Below are positions 1 through 7,487 of a DNA stretch of 64,000 bases, one piece after another. The stretch covers positions 1 through 64,000 of the forward strand of contig NZ_JAAALO010000014.1 of assembly GCF_009908295.1 (NCBI RefSeq), in the 5' to 3' direction. The translations under genes and the position numbers were made by a program. This stretch comes from Micromonospora rubida. Its GTDB lineage: Bacteria; Actinomycetota; Actinomycetes; Mycobacteriales; Micromonosporaceae. The notes under the pieces were generated by a model that saw only the letters and a program-made list of their open reading frames with translations, was not told where the DNA came from and searched no databases. How positions within the stretch are numbered: the first letter of the stretch is position 1; every line of letters starts with the position of its first letter.

Positions 1-7
1 CGATAGA

Positions 8-124
8 GTTACGGCGGTCATGGCGGAGGGGAAACGCCCGGTTACATTCCGAACCCGGAAGCTAAGCCCTCCAGCGCCGATGGTACTGCACTCGGGAGGG
101 TGTGGGAGAGTAGGACACCGCCGG
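8..124 (+). rRNA. rrf: 5S ribosomal RNA
   Basis: The sequence folds as a typical actinobacterial 5S rRNA. The 5' GTTACGGCGG segment pairs with the 3' CCGCCGG segment, and the internal CCGAACCCGGAAG and the GGGAGAGTAGG near the 3' end are the conserved loop blocks. At about 117 nt it has the usual length. It is followed by a strong terminator, so it is the last gene of an rRNA operon whose 16S and 23S genes lie before the window start. End positions may be off by a few bases. Confidence 0.95.
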
Positions 125-132
125 ACACCTTT

Positions 133-168
133 CGAAAAGGGCCATCCCCTAGGGGATGGCCCTTTTCG
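133..168. terminator. Perfect 36-bp palindrome, bidirectional terminator
   Basis: CGAAAAGGGCCATCCCCT is followed directly by its exact reverse complement, giving a U-rich tail on both strands (CCCTTTT on each). It sits 8 bp after the 5S gene and 28 bp from the stop codon of the convergent esterase gene, so it can end transcription from both sides. Confidence 0.93.
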
Positions 169-196
169 TGTCTACCGCCGATCGGGCGGGGCCGGG

Positions 197-1192
197 TCAG
201 CCGGCACGACGGAGACGACCGAGCATCCCGTTGAGGTCCTGGACGAAGAGCTCGTGGCGGAAGTAGTGCCCGCCGGGCACCTCGCGCCACTCGTGCGGGA
301 TCCCCGCCTGACCGAGAGCCGCCCGGAACTCGCGCTGGCCGGCCAGCACCTGGGTCTCGTTCACCGTGTCGAACCAGTTCACCGGGTCGGGTGAGGTGCC
401 GGCGGCGAGGAAGATCCGCTTGTTGTGGTAGCTCCCGATGCGCTGCACCGGGTTGTCGGCGTTGACCCGCGCCTCGTTCCACAGCGGGGCACCGTAGACG
501 GTGCCGCCACCCAGCTCGACCGCGGCCGAGCTCACGTTGGCCCAGTGCACGACGAGGCCGAAGTCCCGGCGCAGGCTGGCCGGCCCGGAGTGGGAGCTGA
601 CCGAGCAGAAGTGGCCGTAGTACTTCGCGGCGTACTTCAGGGCGCCGAACCCGCCCATCGAGAAGCCGGCGACGGCGCGGCCGTTGTACTCGGGGAAGGT
701 GCGGAAGTTCTGCTCGATCCACGGCAGCAACTGCGCGATGTGGAAGGTCTCCCAGTTGCGGGGCCCGGTGTTGCTGCTGACCGGGTTGGAGTACCACCCG
801 GTCGCGGCGTCCGGCATGACGACGATGATCTCCCGGCCGGCGGTGAGGTTGACGATGTTCTCGTACATGTGGAAGGCCCGGAAGTCGGAGTTTCCGCCGT
901 GCAGCAGGTACAGCACCGGGTAGCGCTTGTTGCTGGTGTGGTAGCCGTCGGGCAACAGGACGTTGACCCCGGGATCCCACGCGATCGCGTCAGTGGCGAA
1001 GCGGTAGTACTGGAGGCGTCCGCCGTTCTCGTTGCGGTCGACGATGCGCAGGCCGTGCCCGTCGCCGGCGGCCTGAGCGGCCAGCGGCGCGCTGAGGGCA
1101 CCGGCCAGCGCGCCGGCGGCAGCGACTCCCGCCGCTCCGGCCAGGAGCCGCCGGCGGCTGAGGGGCCGAACGCCGTCAGGGGTGAAGTCCAT
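197..1192 (-). CDS. Secreted alpha/beta-hydrolase esterase
   Basis: A 331-residue alpha/beta hydrolase of the esterase D / antigen-85-like superfamily, which hydrolyses or transfers acyl esters outside the cell. The N-terminus is a Tat-type signal peptide: an RRRLLAG twin-arginine motif at about residues 14-20, a hydrophobic stretch and an AQAAG cleavage region near 40. The nucleophile elbow is GFSMGG with Ser178, the acid is probably in the SPDPVNWFD stretch near 285, and the histidine is His309 in GGHYF. The YLLHGGNSDF strand-turn forms the oxyanion side. It is a single gene, convergent with the 5S rRNA. The true substrate cannot be read from the sequence; a mycolyltransferase role is possible but not shown. 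Confidence 0.9.
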   Translation of the reverse strand: MDFTPDGVRPLSRRRLLAGAAGVAAAGALAGALSAPLAAQAAGDGHGLRIVDRNENGGRLQYYRFATDAIAWDPGVNVLLPDGYHTSNKRYPVLYLLHGGNSDFRAFHMYENIVNLTAGREIIVVMPDAATGWYSNPVSSNTGPRNWETFHIAQLLPWIEQNFRTFPEYNGRAVAGFSMGGFGALKYAAKYYGHFCSVSSHSGPASLRRDFGLVVHWANVSSAAVELGGGTVYGAPLWNEARVNADNPVQRIGSYHNKRIFLAAGTSPDPVNWFDTVNETQVLAGQREFRAALGQAGIPHEWREVPGGHYFRHELFVQDLNGMLGRLRRAG

Positions 1193-1634
1193 CGAATCTC
1201 CTCGGGGAAGCTGCCTATGTGTGGAGTGTCCATGACGGCCCTCCGGGAAGCGGGGAAGGTGGGGCGGGGCCGCTGTCCCGGAGGCGAGGACGAGCGGCGA
1301 GCAGTGCGAAGACGTCTGTCGATAGATGGATGAAACTTACGGCCACTCGACGATGCAGTCAAGGAAGAAACTTTCGTGCGGGTGGAGGTCTGGAGATCGT
1401 CTCCCACCTGCGGGAATGGCGGGCGACGGAGTGCCCTACCCCGTCCGGCCGCGACGTAAGGTATTGACAGCGATCGAAGTAATTGGCTTCACTTCCGCCA
1501 GTGGCGCCGTCCAGGAGCCCGCCCGCCGAGGTGACACATGGCCCGATCCCGCGGCTTGCACGGCTGGCGGTGGAGCGACCAGATCGCCCCGGCTCCGACC
1601 TTCCCCGCCCGAGCCTCCCCTGACAGGAGCCGCC
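1193..1634. promoter_or_regulatory. Gene-free divergent promoter region
   Basis: These 442 bp separate the divergent esterase and M23 peptidase genes. A TTGACA -35 hexamer lies at 1464-1469 in a locally A/T-richer stretch (GTATTGACAGCGATCGAAGT), about 165 bp before the peptidase start; its -10 partner is poor (TTCACT-like, 18 bp on). Reading frames do run through the region but lack ribosome-binding sites and gene-like composition. No c-di-AMP riboswitch signature, which often precedes actinobacterial cell-wall hydrolase genes, was recognised. Confidence 0.4.
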
Positions 1635-3149
1635 ATGCCCCGGCACCCGAGAACCCTCCGTCGCTGCCTCGTCGCGCTGGTCACCCTGGCCTCGGCCGTC
1701 CTGACCGGCGTCGCGTCGGCGCCCCCGGCCGCGCTGGCCGCGCCCAACTTCAAGGCGCCGTTCCCGTGCGGGCAGCGGTGGACCTACGACCACCACAGCG
1801 CCGAGGTGCGCCAGGCGCTCGACTTCGTGCGGGCCGACGGCGGCACCACCGGGGGCACGCCGCAGGTCGCCTCCGCCGCAGGGGTGGCCCGCCGCTACGC
1901 GCAGCCCAGCGGCGCCGGCAACTACGTGGTCATCGACCACGGCGGCGGCTGGACCACCTACTACTTCCACCTCAGCGCCTACTCGGTGCCCGACGGGGCG
2001 TACGTCGAGCAGGGCCAGCAGATCGGCGTTACCGGCAGCACCGGCAACTCCTCCGGCCCGCACGTGCACTACGAGCAGCTCTACAACGGGGTGGGGCAGT
2101 CGATCGTCATCAACGGTGTCTCGCTCGCGCCCTACCCGGGCCAGTACCACCAGAAGTACCTCGTCAGCGACAACTGCGGCGGTGGTGGGGGTGGTCGGTA
2201 TCTGGCGGGTTCGCCGACGGATTTCAATGATGACGGCAAGGACGACATCGTCGCGTTCAACCAGGGAACCCTCAACGACGTGTACGTCGCCACCTCAACC
2301 GGGTCGTCGTTCGCGGGCACCTCCGTGAAGTGGAACGACTTCTTCGGCCTCAACGGCGAAACCCTGTCCACCGGAGACTTCAACGGCGACGGCAAAGACG
2401 ACATCATCGCCTTCACCCACGGAACCCTCGCCGACGTCTACGTCGCCACCTCCACCGGCACCACCTTCAACCCCGCCACCAAATGGCACGACTGGTTCGC
2501 CCCCGGAGCCGAAGTCGCCGCCATCGGCGACGTCAACGGCGACAACAAAGACGACATCATCGCCTTCACCCACGACAACGCCGCCGACGTCTACGTCGCC
2601 CTCTCCACCGGAACCGGATTCACCGGCACCGCCAACAAATGGCACGAGTACTTCTCCATCCCCGGCGAATACCCCGCCATCGGCGACGTCAACGGCGACG
2701 GCAAAGACGACATCATCACCTTCACCCAAGGCCCCAACACCAACTCCGACGTCATCATCGCCCTCTCCAACGGCACCAACTTCGGCCCACCACAAAAATG
2801 GCACGACCTCTTCGCCGTCGGCAACGAACAACCCCGAATCGGCGACATCAACGGCGACGGCAAAGACGACATCATCACCTTCACCTGCAACACCGACGCC
2901 GACGTCTACGCCGCCACCTCCACCGGCACCGAATTCACCGGCACCACCATCAAATGGCACGACCACTTCTGCACACCCGGCGAATTCCCCTACCTCGGAG
3001 ACTTCAACGGCGACGGCAAAGACGACATCATCGTCTTCACCAAAAACACCACCAACGACGTCCACGTCGCACTGTCCACCGGCACCACCTTCACCCCCAC
3101 CACCAAATGGCACGACTTCTTCGGCCTCCCCGGAGAAACCACCCTCTGA
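1635..3149 (+). CDS. Secreted M23 peptidase with FG-GAP/VCBS repeats
   Basis: A 504-residue exported zinc endopeptidase likely to cut peptidoglycan cross-bridges or other glycine-rich peptides. The chosen ATG has an AGGAG site 6 bp upstream and starts a Sec signal peptide (cationic RTLRR, hydrophobic core, ALAAP cleavage near residue 36). The M23 domain spans about 38-180: HHSAEVRQALDF carries the first ligands in the spaced LasA-like form rather than HxxxD, and HVHYE at 143-147 is the second motif. Residues about 190-504 are a chain of six or more FG-GAP/VCBS blade repeats, each with a calcium-binding DxNxDGKDD loop and a KWHD motif. The repeats from about position 2340 onward use GAA, AAA, GGA and CCA codons much more than the first half. 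Confidence 0.9.
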   Translation: MPRHPRTLRRCLVALVTLASAVLTGVASAPPAALAAPNFKAPFPCGQRWTYDHHSAEVRQALDFVRADGGTTGGTPQVASAAGVARRYAQPSGAGNYVVIDHGGGWTTYYFHLSAYSVPDGAYVEQGQQIGVTGSTGNSSGPHVHYEQLYNGVGQSIVINGVSLAPYPGQYHQKYLVSDNCGGGGGGRYLAGSPTDFNDDGKDDIVAFNQGTLNDVYVATSTGSSFAGTSVKWNDFFGLNGETLSTGDFNGDGKDDIIAFTHGTLADVYVATSTGTTFNPATKWHDWFAPGAEVAAIGDVNGDNKDDIIAFTHDNAADVYVALSTGTGFTGTANKWHEYFSIPGEYPAIGDVNGDGKDDIITFTQGPNTNSDVIIALSNGTNFGPPQKWHDLFAVGNEQPRIGDINGDGKDDIITFTCNTDADVYAATSTGTEFTGTTIKWHDHFCTPGEFPYLGDFNGDGKDDIIVFTKNTTNDVHVALSTGTTFTPTTKWHDFFGLPGETTL

Positions 3150-3238
3150 ACTCGCCCCCACCTGAGCTGCCTCGCCGTCTTTCCCCGGGGAGGCATCGAG
3201 CGCGCCCGGCCGGACCGGCCGGGCGGGAAGGACCTGAC

Positions 3239-4357
3239 ATGGCATTGGACCGTCGTGCATTCCTCGGCAGGGTCGCCGCGGTCGCCACGGCCTCGGCCGT
3301 CGCGCCGGCCCTGGCCTTCCCCGGCCCGGCCCAGGCCGCCACCTGGAAGAAGCGCCTCACCGGCGCCGACCTGGACACCAACGGCCGGTGGCAGGTCGCC
3401 GGCACGGACCTGGGCATCCCGTACGTGCTGGAGAACGGCTCGATCGGGTACCTCTTCGGCGACACCTTCAACACCCCGTGGCCCGAGGGGCCGCCGCTGC
3501 CCAACGACTGGCGGTCCCCGGTGATGCTGCGTTCCGGCGTCCACCCCGGTGCGCCCGGAGGAGTCGTCTTCGACAGCGCCGCGCGGGTGGCCGGCAACGG
3601 CCGGGCCCCCGAGATCATGCACAACGGGCACCACGGGATCGGGATCGACGGACTGTGGGAGGTGAGCGTCATCCCCAACGACGGGATCAGCTTCCCCGAG
3701 ACCGGCCGCCAACTGATCTCCTACATGAGCATCGAGAACTGGGACTCCGCCGGTCCCGCCGGCCCGCACTGGCGTTCGCGCTACGCCGGCCTGGCCTATT
3801 CCGACAACGACAACGACTTCGTCCGTACTTCGCTGAAGTGGTGGAACAACGGCAACAACACCGACCCGTTCCAGATGTGGACGATGCAGCGCGACGGGGA
3901 CTGGGTCTACGTCTTCTCCGTCCGCGCCGGTCGCCAGGACGGCCCGATGATGCTGCGCCGGGTCCGCTGGGACCGGCTGTTCTACCCCGAGTCGTACGAG
4001 GGCTGGGGCTGGAACGGCAGCAACTGGGGCTGGGGCAGGCCCTGCACCCCGATCCTCAACGGCCGGTTCGGTGAACCGTCGGTACGCAGGCTGCACGACG
4101 GAACCTGGGTCATGTCCTACGTCAACTGCGTGACCGGCTGCGTCGTCACCCGCACCGCCGGCGGGCCGGACCAGGTGTGGACCGCCGAGAAGATCCAGGT
4201 GTTCCCGTGGCAGGAGCCCGCGCTGTACGGCGGCTTCATCCACCCCTGGTCCGGCAGGAACGCCAACGAGCTCCACCTGATGGTCTCGAAGTGGACCAGG
4301 GGGCTCGACAACCGCAGCACCGCCTACCACGTCAGCCAGTTCGTCGGATCCCTCTGA
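3239..4357 (+). CDS. Tat-exported DUF4185 protein
   Basis: A 372-residue secreted protein. A twin-arginine motif (DRRAFLG, residues 4-10) precedes a hydrophobic segment and an AQAAT cleavage site near 32. The mature part fits the DUF4185 family, a predicted beta-propeller fold seen in secreted actinobacterial proteins. Marks are the repeated aromatic blade motifs (GYLFGDTFN, WEVSVIPN, MLRRVRW, GWGRP, LHLMVSKWTRG) and conserved acidic residues typical of propeller glycoside-binding enzymes. Function is unproven; a carbohydrate role is inference. The ATG has a GGAAGGA site. It lies 89 bp after the M23 peptidase gene in the same direction and may be co-transcribed. Confidence 0.82.
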   Translation: MALDRRAFLGRVAAVATASAVAPALAFPGPAQAATWKKRLTGADLDTNGRWQVAGTDLGIPYVLENGSIGYLFGDTFNTPWPEGPPLPNDWRSPVMLRSGVHPGAPGGVVFDSAARVAGNGRAPEIMHNGHHGIGIDGLWEVSVIPNDGISFPETGRQLISYMSIENWDSAGPAGPHWRSRYAGLAYSDNDNDFVRTSLKWWNNGNNTDPFQMWTMQRDGDWVYVFSVRAGRQDGPMMLRRVRWDRLFYPESYEGWGWNGSNWGWGRPCTPILNGRFGEPSVRRLHDGTWVMSYVNCVTGCVVTRTAGGPDQVWTAEKIQVFPWQEPALYGGFIHPWSGRNANELHLMVSKWTRGLDNRSTAYHVSQFVGSL

Positions 4358-4367
4358 ACCATCCGAG

Positions 4368-4383
4368 GTCGCCGGGCGGCGAC
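4368..4383. terminator. Short hairpin between convergent genes
   Basis: GTCGCC and GGCGAC pair across a GGGC loop, midway between the DUF4185 stop and the stop of the convergent WD40 gene. There is no T-run, so this is only a weak terminator candidate. Confidence 0.35.
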
Positions 4384-4439
4384 GGGGTGCCGTCGTCCGC
4401 CCGGCGTCGCTCGACGCGGGACCGGGCCGGGGTGGTCGG

Positions 4440-6002
4440 TCAGGAGGCCCCCTCCGGCTCGGCGAGGGACCGCAGCGCCGGCCGGAGGCGGATCTGCTCG
4501 ACCGCGCGGTGGTAGCCGGCGAGCATCAGGAACGAGTCGTCGCCGGCCCCGACCTGGCACATCGACCGAATCCAACCCGTCGAGCCGGTCAGCAGGCCCA
4601 GCAGCGACTCGGTGCCCAACGAGCCCCGGCGCGTCCCGCTCGCCGCGTCCCACAGGGTGACGCCGATGCCGTCCCCGGCTGCGGCGAGGAGCACCTCGCC
4701 GTCCATTTCCACAGTGCAGAGCGCGTACCGGGGGGCCTCGTCGTCGAAGGAGCCGAGGTGCTCGCCGCTGTCGGGGTCCCACAGGACCACGGTGCCGTCG
4801 CCGGCCGCCGAGGCGAGCCGGGTCACGCCGTCGACGGTGACCGCGCAGACGGCATTGACGCCGCCCTGCTGCGCGCCCAGGTGGCGGACCAGTCGCCCGT
4901 CGACCGGGTCCCACAGCCGGACGGTGCCGTCGGCGTACCCGGCGGCGAGCAGGATCCGACCGTCCACCGGCACGGCGCACAGCGCCCGGACGACCCACCG
5001 CGCCTGCGGGCCGACGACCCGCACCTGGCGGCCCGTCGCCGGCTTCCAGATCCGGATTCGGCCGTCGTCCCCGCCGGAGGCGAGCAGGACGGTGTCGCCG
5101 ACCGGCACGGCGCACAGGGCGTTCACCGGGCCCAGGTGGCCGGCGAGGGCGTGCACCGCCTGGCCGGTCTCGGGGTCCCACAGGTGCACGGCGTCGCCGT
5201 AGCCGGCGGAGGCGAGCAGCACCCCCTGCGGCGTCTCGATCGCGCAGGCGGCCCGCACCACGCCGGGGGTGAGGCGGTCGAGGAACTGGCGGAGCCTGTC
5301 GGGGGTCGGGTCCGGCAGCAGGCCCGACAGGTCGGCGAGCACGCCGCCGGAGCCCATCGTCCGCAGGTGCTCACCGGCGCCCGGGTCGCCGATCCCGACA
5401 ACGTGCCCGATGCCGCCGTACGCGGCCCGCACGCGACCGCCCACCGTCACCGGCGTCACGCAGGCGTGCCACGGCCTGGTCCACGCCAGGGCCGTGCCCG
5501 CGACGAGGGTGCTTCCCGCGACGAGGCCGCCCAGCAGCACGCCGGGCCACCGGTGCGCCGACTGCACGCCCGGCACCACCTCGGCGGCGGCGAGGTACCA
5601 GGCCGCCGGCACCACGAACCGCGCCGCGAGCCGGGCCACGCCGAGGACGTCCGGCGGGAACGGCTCCGCCCGCAGCGCGTGCCCACCGCCGCGCAGCAGC
5701 GAGAACAGCAGGGCCAGCGCCACCAGGATCCCACCGACGACCGTCGCCGGACCGGGCTCGTCGGTGAACGCGGCCAGCAGGACGAACGCGACGGCGGTCG
5801 AGAGGAACCCGCGGATCCACGGCGCGGCCCGGGAGAAGGCGACCCGGGACAGGCCCAGGGTCAGCGCCGAGCCGAGCGCCGTCACCACCGCGACCAGCGC
5901 CAGCGGCCAGAATCCGTCGACCCGCAGGGCGTCCGGTTGTGACCATCGCACCGCGATCAGCACCAGCAGCGTCGCGGCGACCGGCAGGATGAGTCGCACC
6001 AT
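4440..6002 (-). CDS. Membrane protein with C-terminal WD40 propeller
   Basis: A 520-residue protein. Residues 1 to about 195 hold five or six hydrophobic segments with short loops, and residues about 255-500 hold WD40 repeats. The repeats are regular, with elements such as VHLWDPETGQ, IRIWKPATG, VRLWDPVDG and VVLWDPDSG, each preceded by a strand with LLASGG or similar. WD40 propellers are protein-binding platforms; which side of the membrane this one faces is uncertain. No kinase, protease or other catalytic domain is visible. It is transcribed alone, convergent with the DUF4185 gene and tail-to-tail spaced by 82 bp. Confidence 0.8.
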   Translation of the reverse strand: MVRLILPVAATLLVLIAVRWSQPDALRVDGFWPLALVAVVTALGSALTLGLSRVAFSRAAPWIRGFLSTAVAFVLLAAFTDEPGPATVVGGILVALALLFSLLRGGGHALRAEPFPPDVLGVARLAARFVVPAAWYLAAAEVVPGVQSAHRWPGVLLGGLVAGSTLVAGTALAWTRPWHACVTPVTVGGRVRAAYGGIGHVVGIGDPGAGEHLRTMGSGGVLADLSGLLPDPTPDRLRQFLDRLTPGVVRAACAIETPQGVLLASAGYGDAVHLWDPETGQAVHALAGHLGPVNALCAVPVGDTVLLASGGDDGRIRIWKPATGRQVRVVGPQARWVVRALCAVPVDGRILLAAGYADGTVRLWDPVDGRLVRHLGAQQGGVNAVCAVTVDGVTRLASAAGDGTVVLWDPDSGEHLGSFDDEAPRYALCTVEMDGEVLLAAAGDGIGVTLWDAASGTRRGSLGTESLLGLLTGSTGWIRSMCQVGAGDDSFLMLAGYHRAVEQIRLRPALRSLAEPEGAS

Positions 6003-6115
6003 CGGATGACCTCACAGTCCGCGTTCCCGGCCCGGCCGGGGATCGATGAGCTTTGAGCGAATGCCGGTCCGATTGTGCCGAACGGACGCCACCGTGCGGC
6101 GGCGGGCCGGTCACA

Positions 6116-6736
6116 CTACGCGAAGCGGGACGGGTCTCCCGCGCCGACGCGGACGACCTCGGGTTCGCCGTCGGAGAAGTCGACCACCGTGGTCGGTTCG
6201 GTGCCGCAGTCACCGGAGTCGACGACCGCGTCGACGACGTGGTCGAGGCGTTCCTTGATCTCCCAGCCCTGGGTCATCGGTTCGGCGTCGCCGGGCAGCA
6301 GCAGCGTGCTGGACAGCAGGGGCTCGCCCAGCTCGGTGAGCAGCGCCTGGGTGACGGTGTGCGCGGGGATGCGGACGCCGACGGTCTTCTTCTTCGGGTG
6401 CAGCAGCCGGCGGGGCACCTCCTTCGTGGCGGGCAGGATGAAGGTGTAGCTGCCGGGGGTGGCCGCCTTCACGGCGCGGAACACGGCGTTGCCGAGGTGG
6501 ACGAACTGGCCGAGCTGCGCGAAGTCCCGGCACACCAGGGTGAAGTGGTGGCCGCTGTCGAGGTGGCGGATCTCCCGGATCCGGTCCATGCCCTCCTTGT
6601 TGCCCAGCCGGCAGCCCAGGGCGAAGCACGAGTCGGTCGGGTAGGCGATCAACCCGTCCCCCCGGACGACGTCGACCACCTGGCGGATCGTCCGGGGTTG
6701 CGGGTTGTCGGGGTGCACGTCGTAGTACTTCGCCAT
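6116..6736 (-). CDS. YciO/Sua5-family threonylcarbamoyl-AMP synthase-like protein
   Basis: A 206-residue protein of the Sua5/YciO/YrdC family. Sua5/TsaC members make L-threonylcarbamoyl-AMP for the t6A modification of ANN-decoding tRNAs; YciO paralogues share the fold but their role is less clear. Visible marks are the ATP/threonine pocket segments IAYPTDSCFALGC, PGSYTFILPATKEVP, KTVGVRIPAH and LLSSTLLLP. The length and the KKKTVGVRIP wording fit the single-domain YciO branch rather than two-domain Sua5. It starts at an ATG and is preceded by a divergent small membrane protein gene. The branch assignment is inference from wording, not alignment. Confidence 0.85.
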   Translation of the reverse strand: MAKYYDVHPDNPQPRTIRQVVDVVRGDGLIAYPTDSCFALGCRLGNKEGMDRIREIRHLDSGHHFTLVCRDFAQLGQFVHLGNAVFRAVKAATPGSYTFILPATKEVPRRLLHPKKKTVGVRIPAHTVTQALLTELGEPLLSSTLLLPGDAEPMTQGWEIKERLDHVVDAVVDSGDCGTEPTTVVDFSDGEPEVVRVGAGDPSRFA

Positions 6737-6820
6737 GGCGGAAGCTTAGGCCGACGCTCGGCTGTGTCGTATTCCTGACAGTGTCCGATCCCCTTGCGGG
6801 TAGGCCTCCATCGTTGTTCC

Positions 6821-7222
6821 ATGGTGCTTCGACCGCCCCGCGCCGGTGGGTACGACGGCGTGCTGCGCCGCCCCCCGATGCCCGGTCCCGTGCTGACCAC
6901 CGTGCTCGTGTTCGCGCTCCTGGCGCTGCTGTTCGCGCTGGCGACGGTGCATCGGCTGCTGGCCGAGGACGGCTCCCTGGGCGCCGCCGTGTTCTTCGCC
7001 AGCATGGCCGTCACCTGCGCCTTCGTGGCGTTCAGCCTGTCCGGCCGCCGCCCCTGGGCGGCCTACCCCGCGTACGTGTCGTCCGGGCTGTTCGCCGTGG
7101 CCTCGCTCGGGATGTTCGGCGCGATCACCATCGTCGGGGTCGGCCTGCTGGCCTGGGTGCTGTGGGCCCTGAACTCCCGGTCCGCCCGGGAGTGGCTCAG
7201 CGGCCGTCACCGGCTGCGCTGA
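6821..7222 (+). CDS. Small integral membrane protein
   Basis: A 133-residue hydrophobic protein with three to four predicted membrane segments (about residues 20-42, 50-70, 78-100 and 103-122) and a short basic tail (SGRHRLR). No family is recognised. The ATG at 6821 is chosen because upstream alternatives are TTG; a later ATG at 6878 is also possible and would remove a basic leader. Its 3' end overlaps the 3' end of the convergent carrier-protein gene by 26 bp. It is divergent from the YciO-like gene. Confidence 0.65.
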   Translation: MVLRPPRAGGYDGVLRRPPMPGPVLTTVLVFALLALLFALATVHRLLAEDGSLGAAVFFASMAVTCAFVAFSLSGRRPWAAYPAYVSSGLFAVASLGMFGAITIVGVGLLAWVLWALNSRSAREWLSGRHRLR

Positions 7223-7487
7223 CCACCGCGCCCGCCTCGTCCGGGCGGGCCGCCTCGACGACCGCCACCAGGTCGTCGAGGGTGTCCAGCCGGTGGCCGG
7301 GCTCGGTCAGCTCGACCTCCACGCCGTACTCCAGCTCGATCGCGTCGACCAGGCGCAGCAGGCCGAGGGAGTCGACGCCGAGGGCGACCAGCGACCCGCC
7401 GCCGAGCACGTCGGCGGCCGGCACGTCACCCCCGGTGGCCTCGCTGACCAGTGCGGCGACCTGCGCGCGCAGCTCGGTGGTGCCCAT
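7197..7487 (-). CDS. Free-standing acyl carrier protein
   Basis: A 96-residue carrier protein. The phosphopantetheine attachment serine is Ser40 in GVDSLGLLRLVDAIE, followed by the helix III region EVELTEPGHRLDTLDDLVAVVE. This is acyl-carrier wording (DSL) rather than the peptidyl-carrier wording (GGHSL) of the neighbouring synthetases. Its ATG shares one base with the TGA stop of the upstream C-A-T synthetase (TGATG) behind a GGAAAGGAA site, so translation is coupled. It probably receives the acyl or aryl group activated by the free AMP ligase two genes upstream and hands it to a condensation domain. That route is inferred from context. Confidence 0.88.
   Translation of the reverse strand: MGTTELRAQVAALVSEATGGDVPAADVLGGGSLVALGVDSLGLLRLVDAIELEYGVEVELTEPGHRLDTLDDLVAVVEAARPDEAGAVVSAAGDGR

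Noticed and set aside
42..980. Long open frames opposite or beside real genes, such as 42-980, 4509-5942, 7451-11116 and 13777-16905
   Set aside because: They are shadows produced by high GC third positions; compositions are Arg/Gly/Pro/Ala-rich without domains, while the genes in the other frames carry complete conserved motifs.
1326..1634. N-terminal extension of the M23 peptidase frame up to 1326
   Set aside because: The signal peptide begins at the ATG at 1635 with a good ribosome-binding site; the extension has no export logic and looks non-coding.
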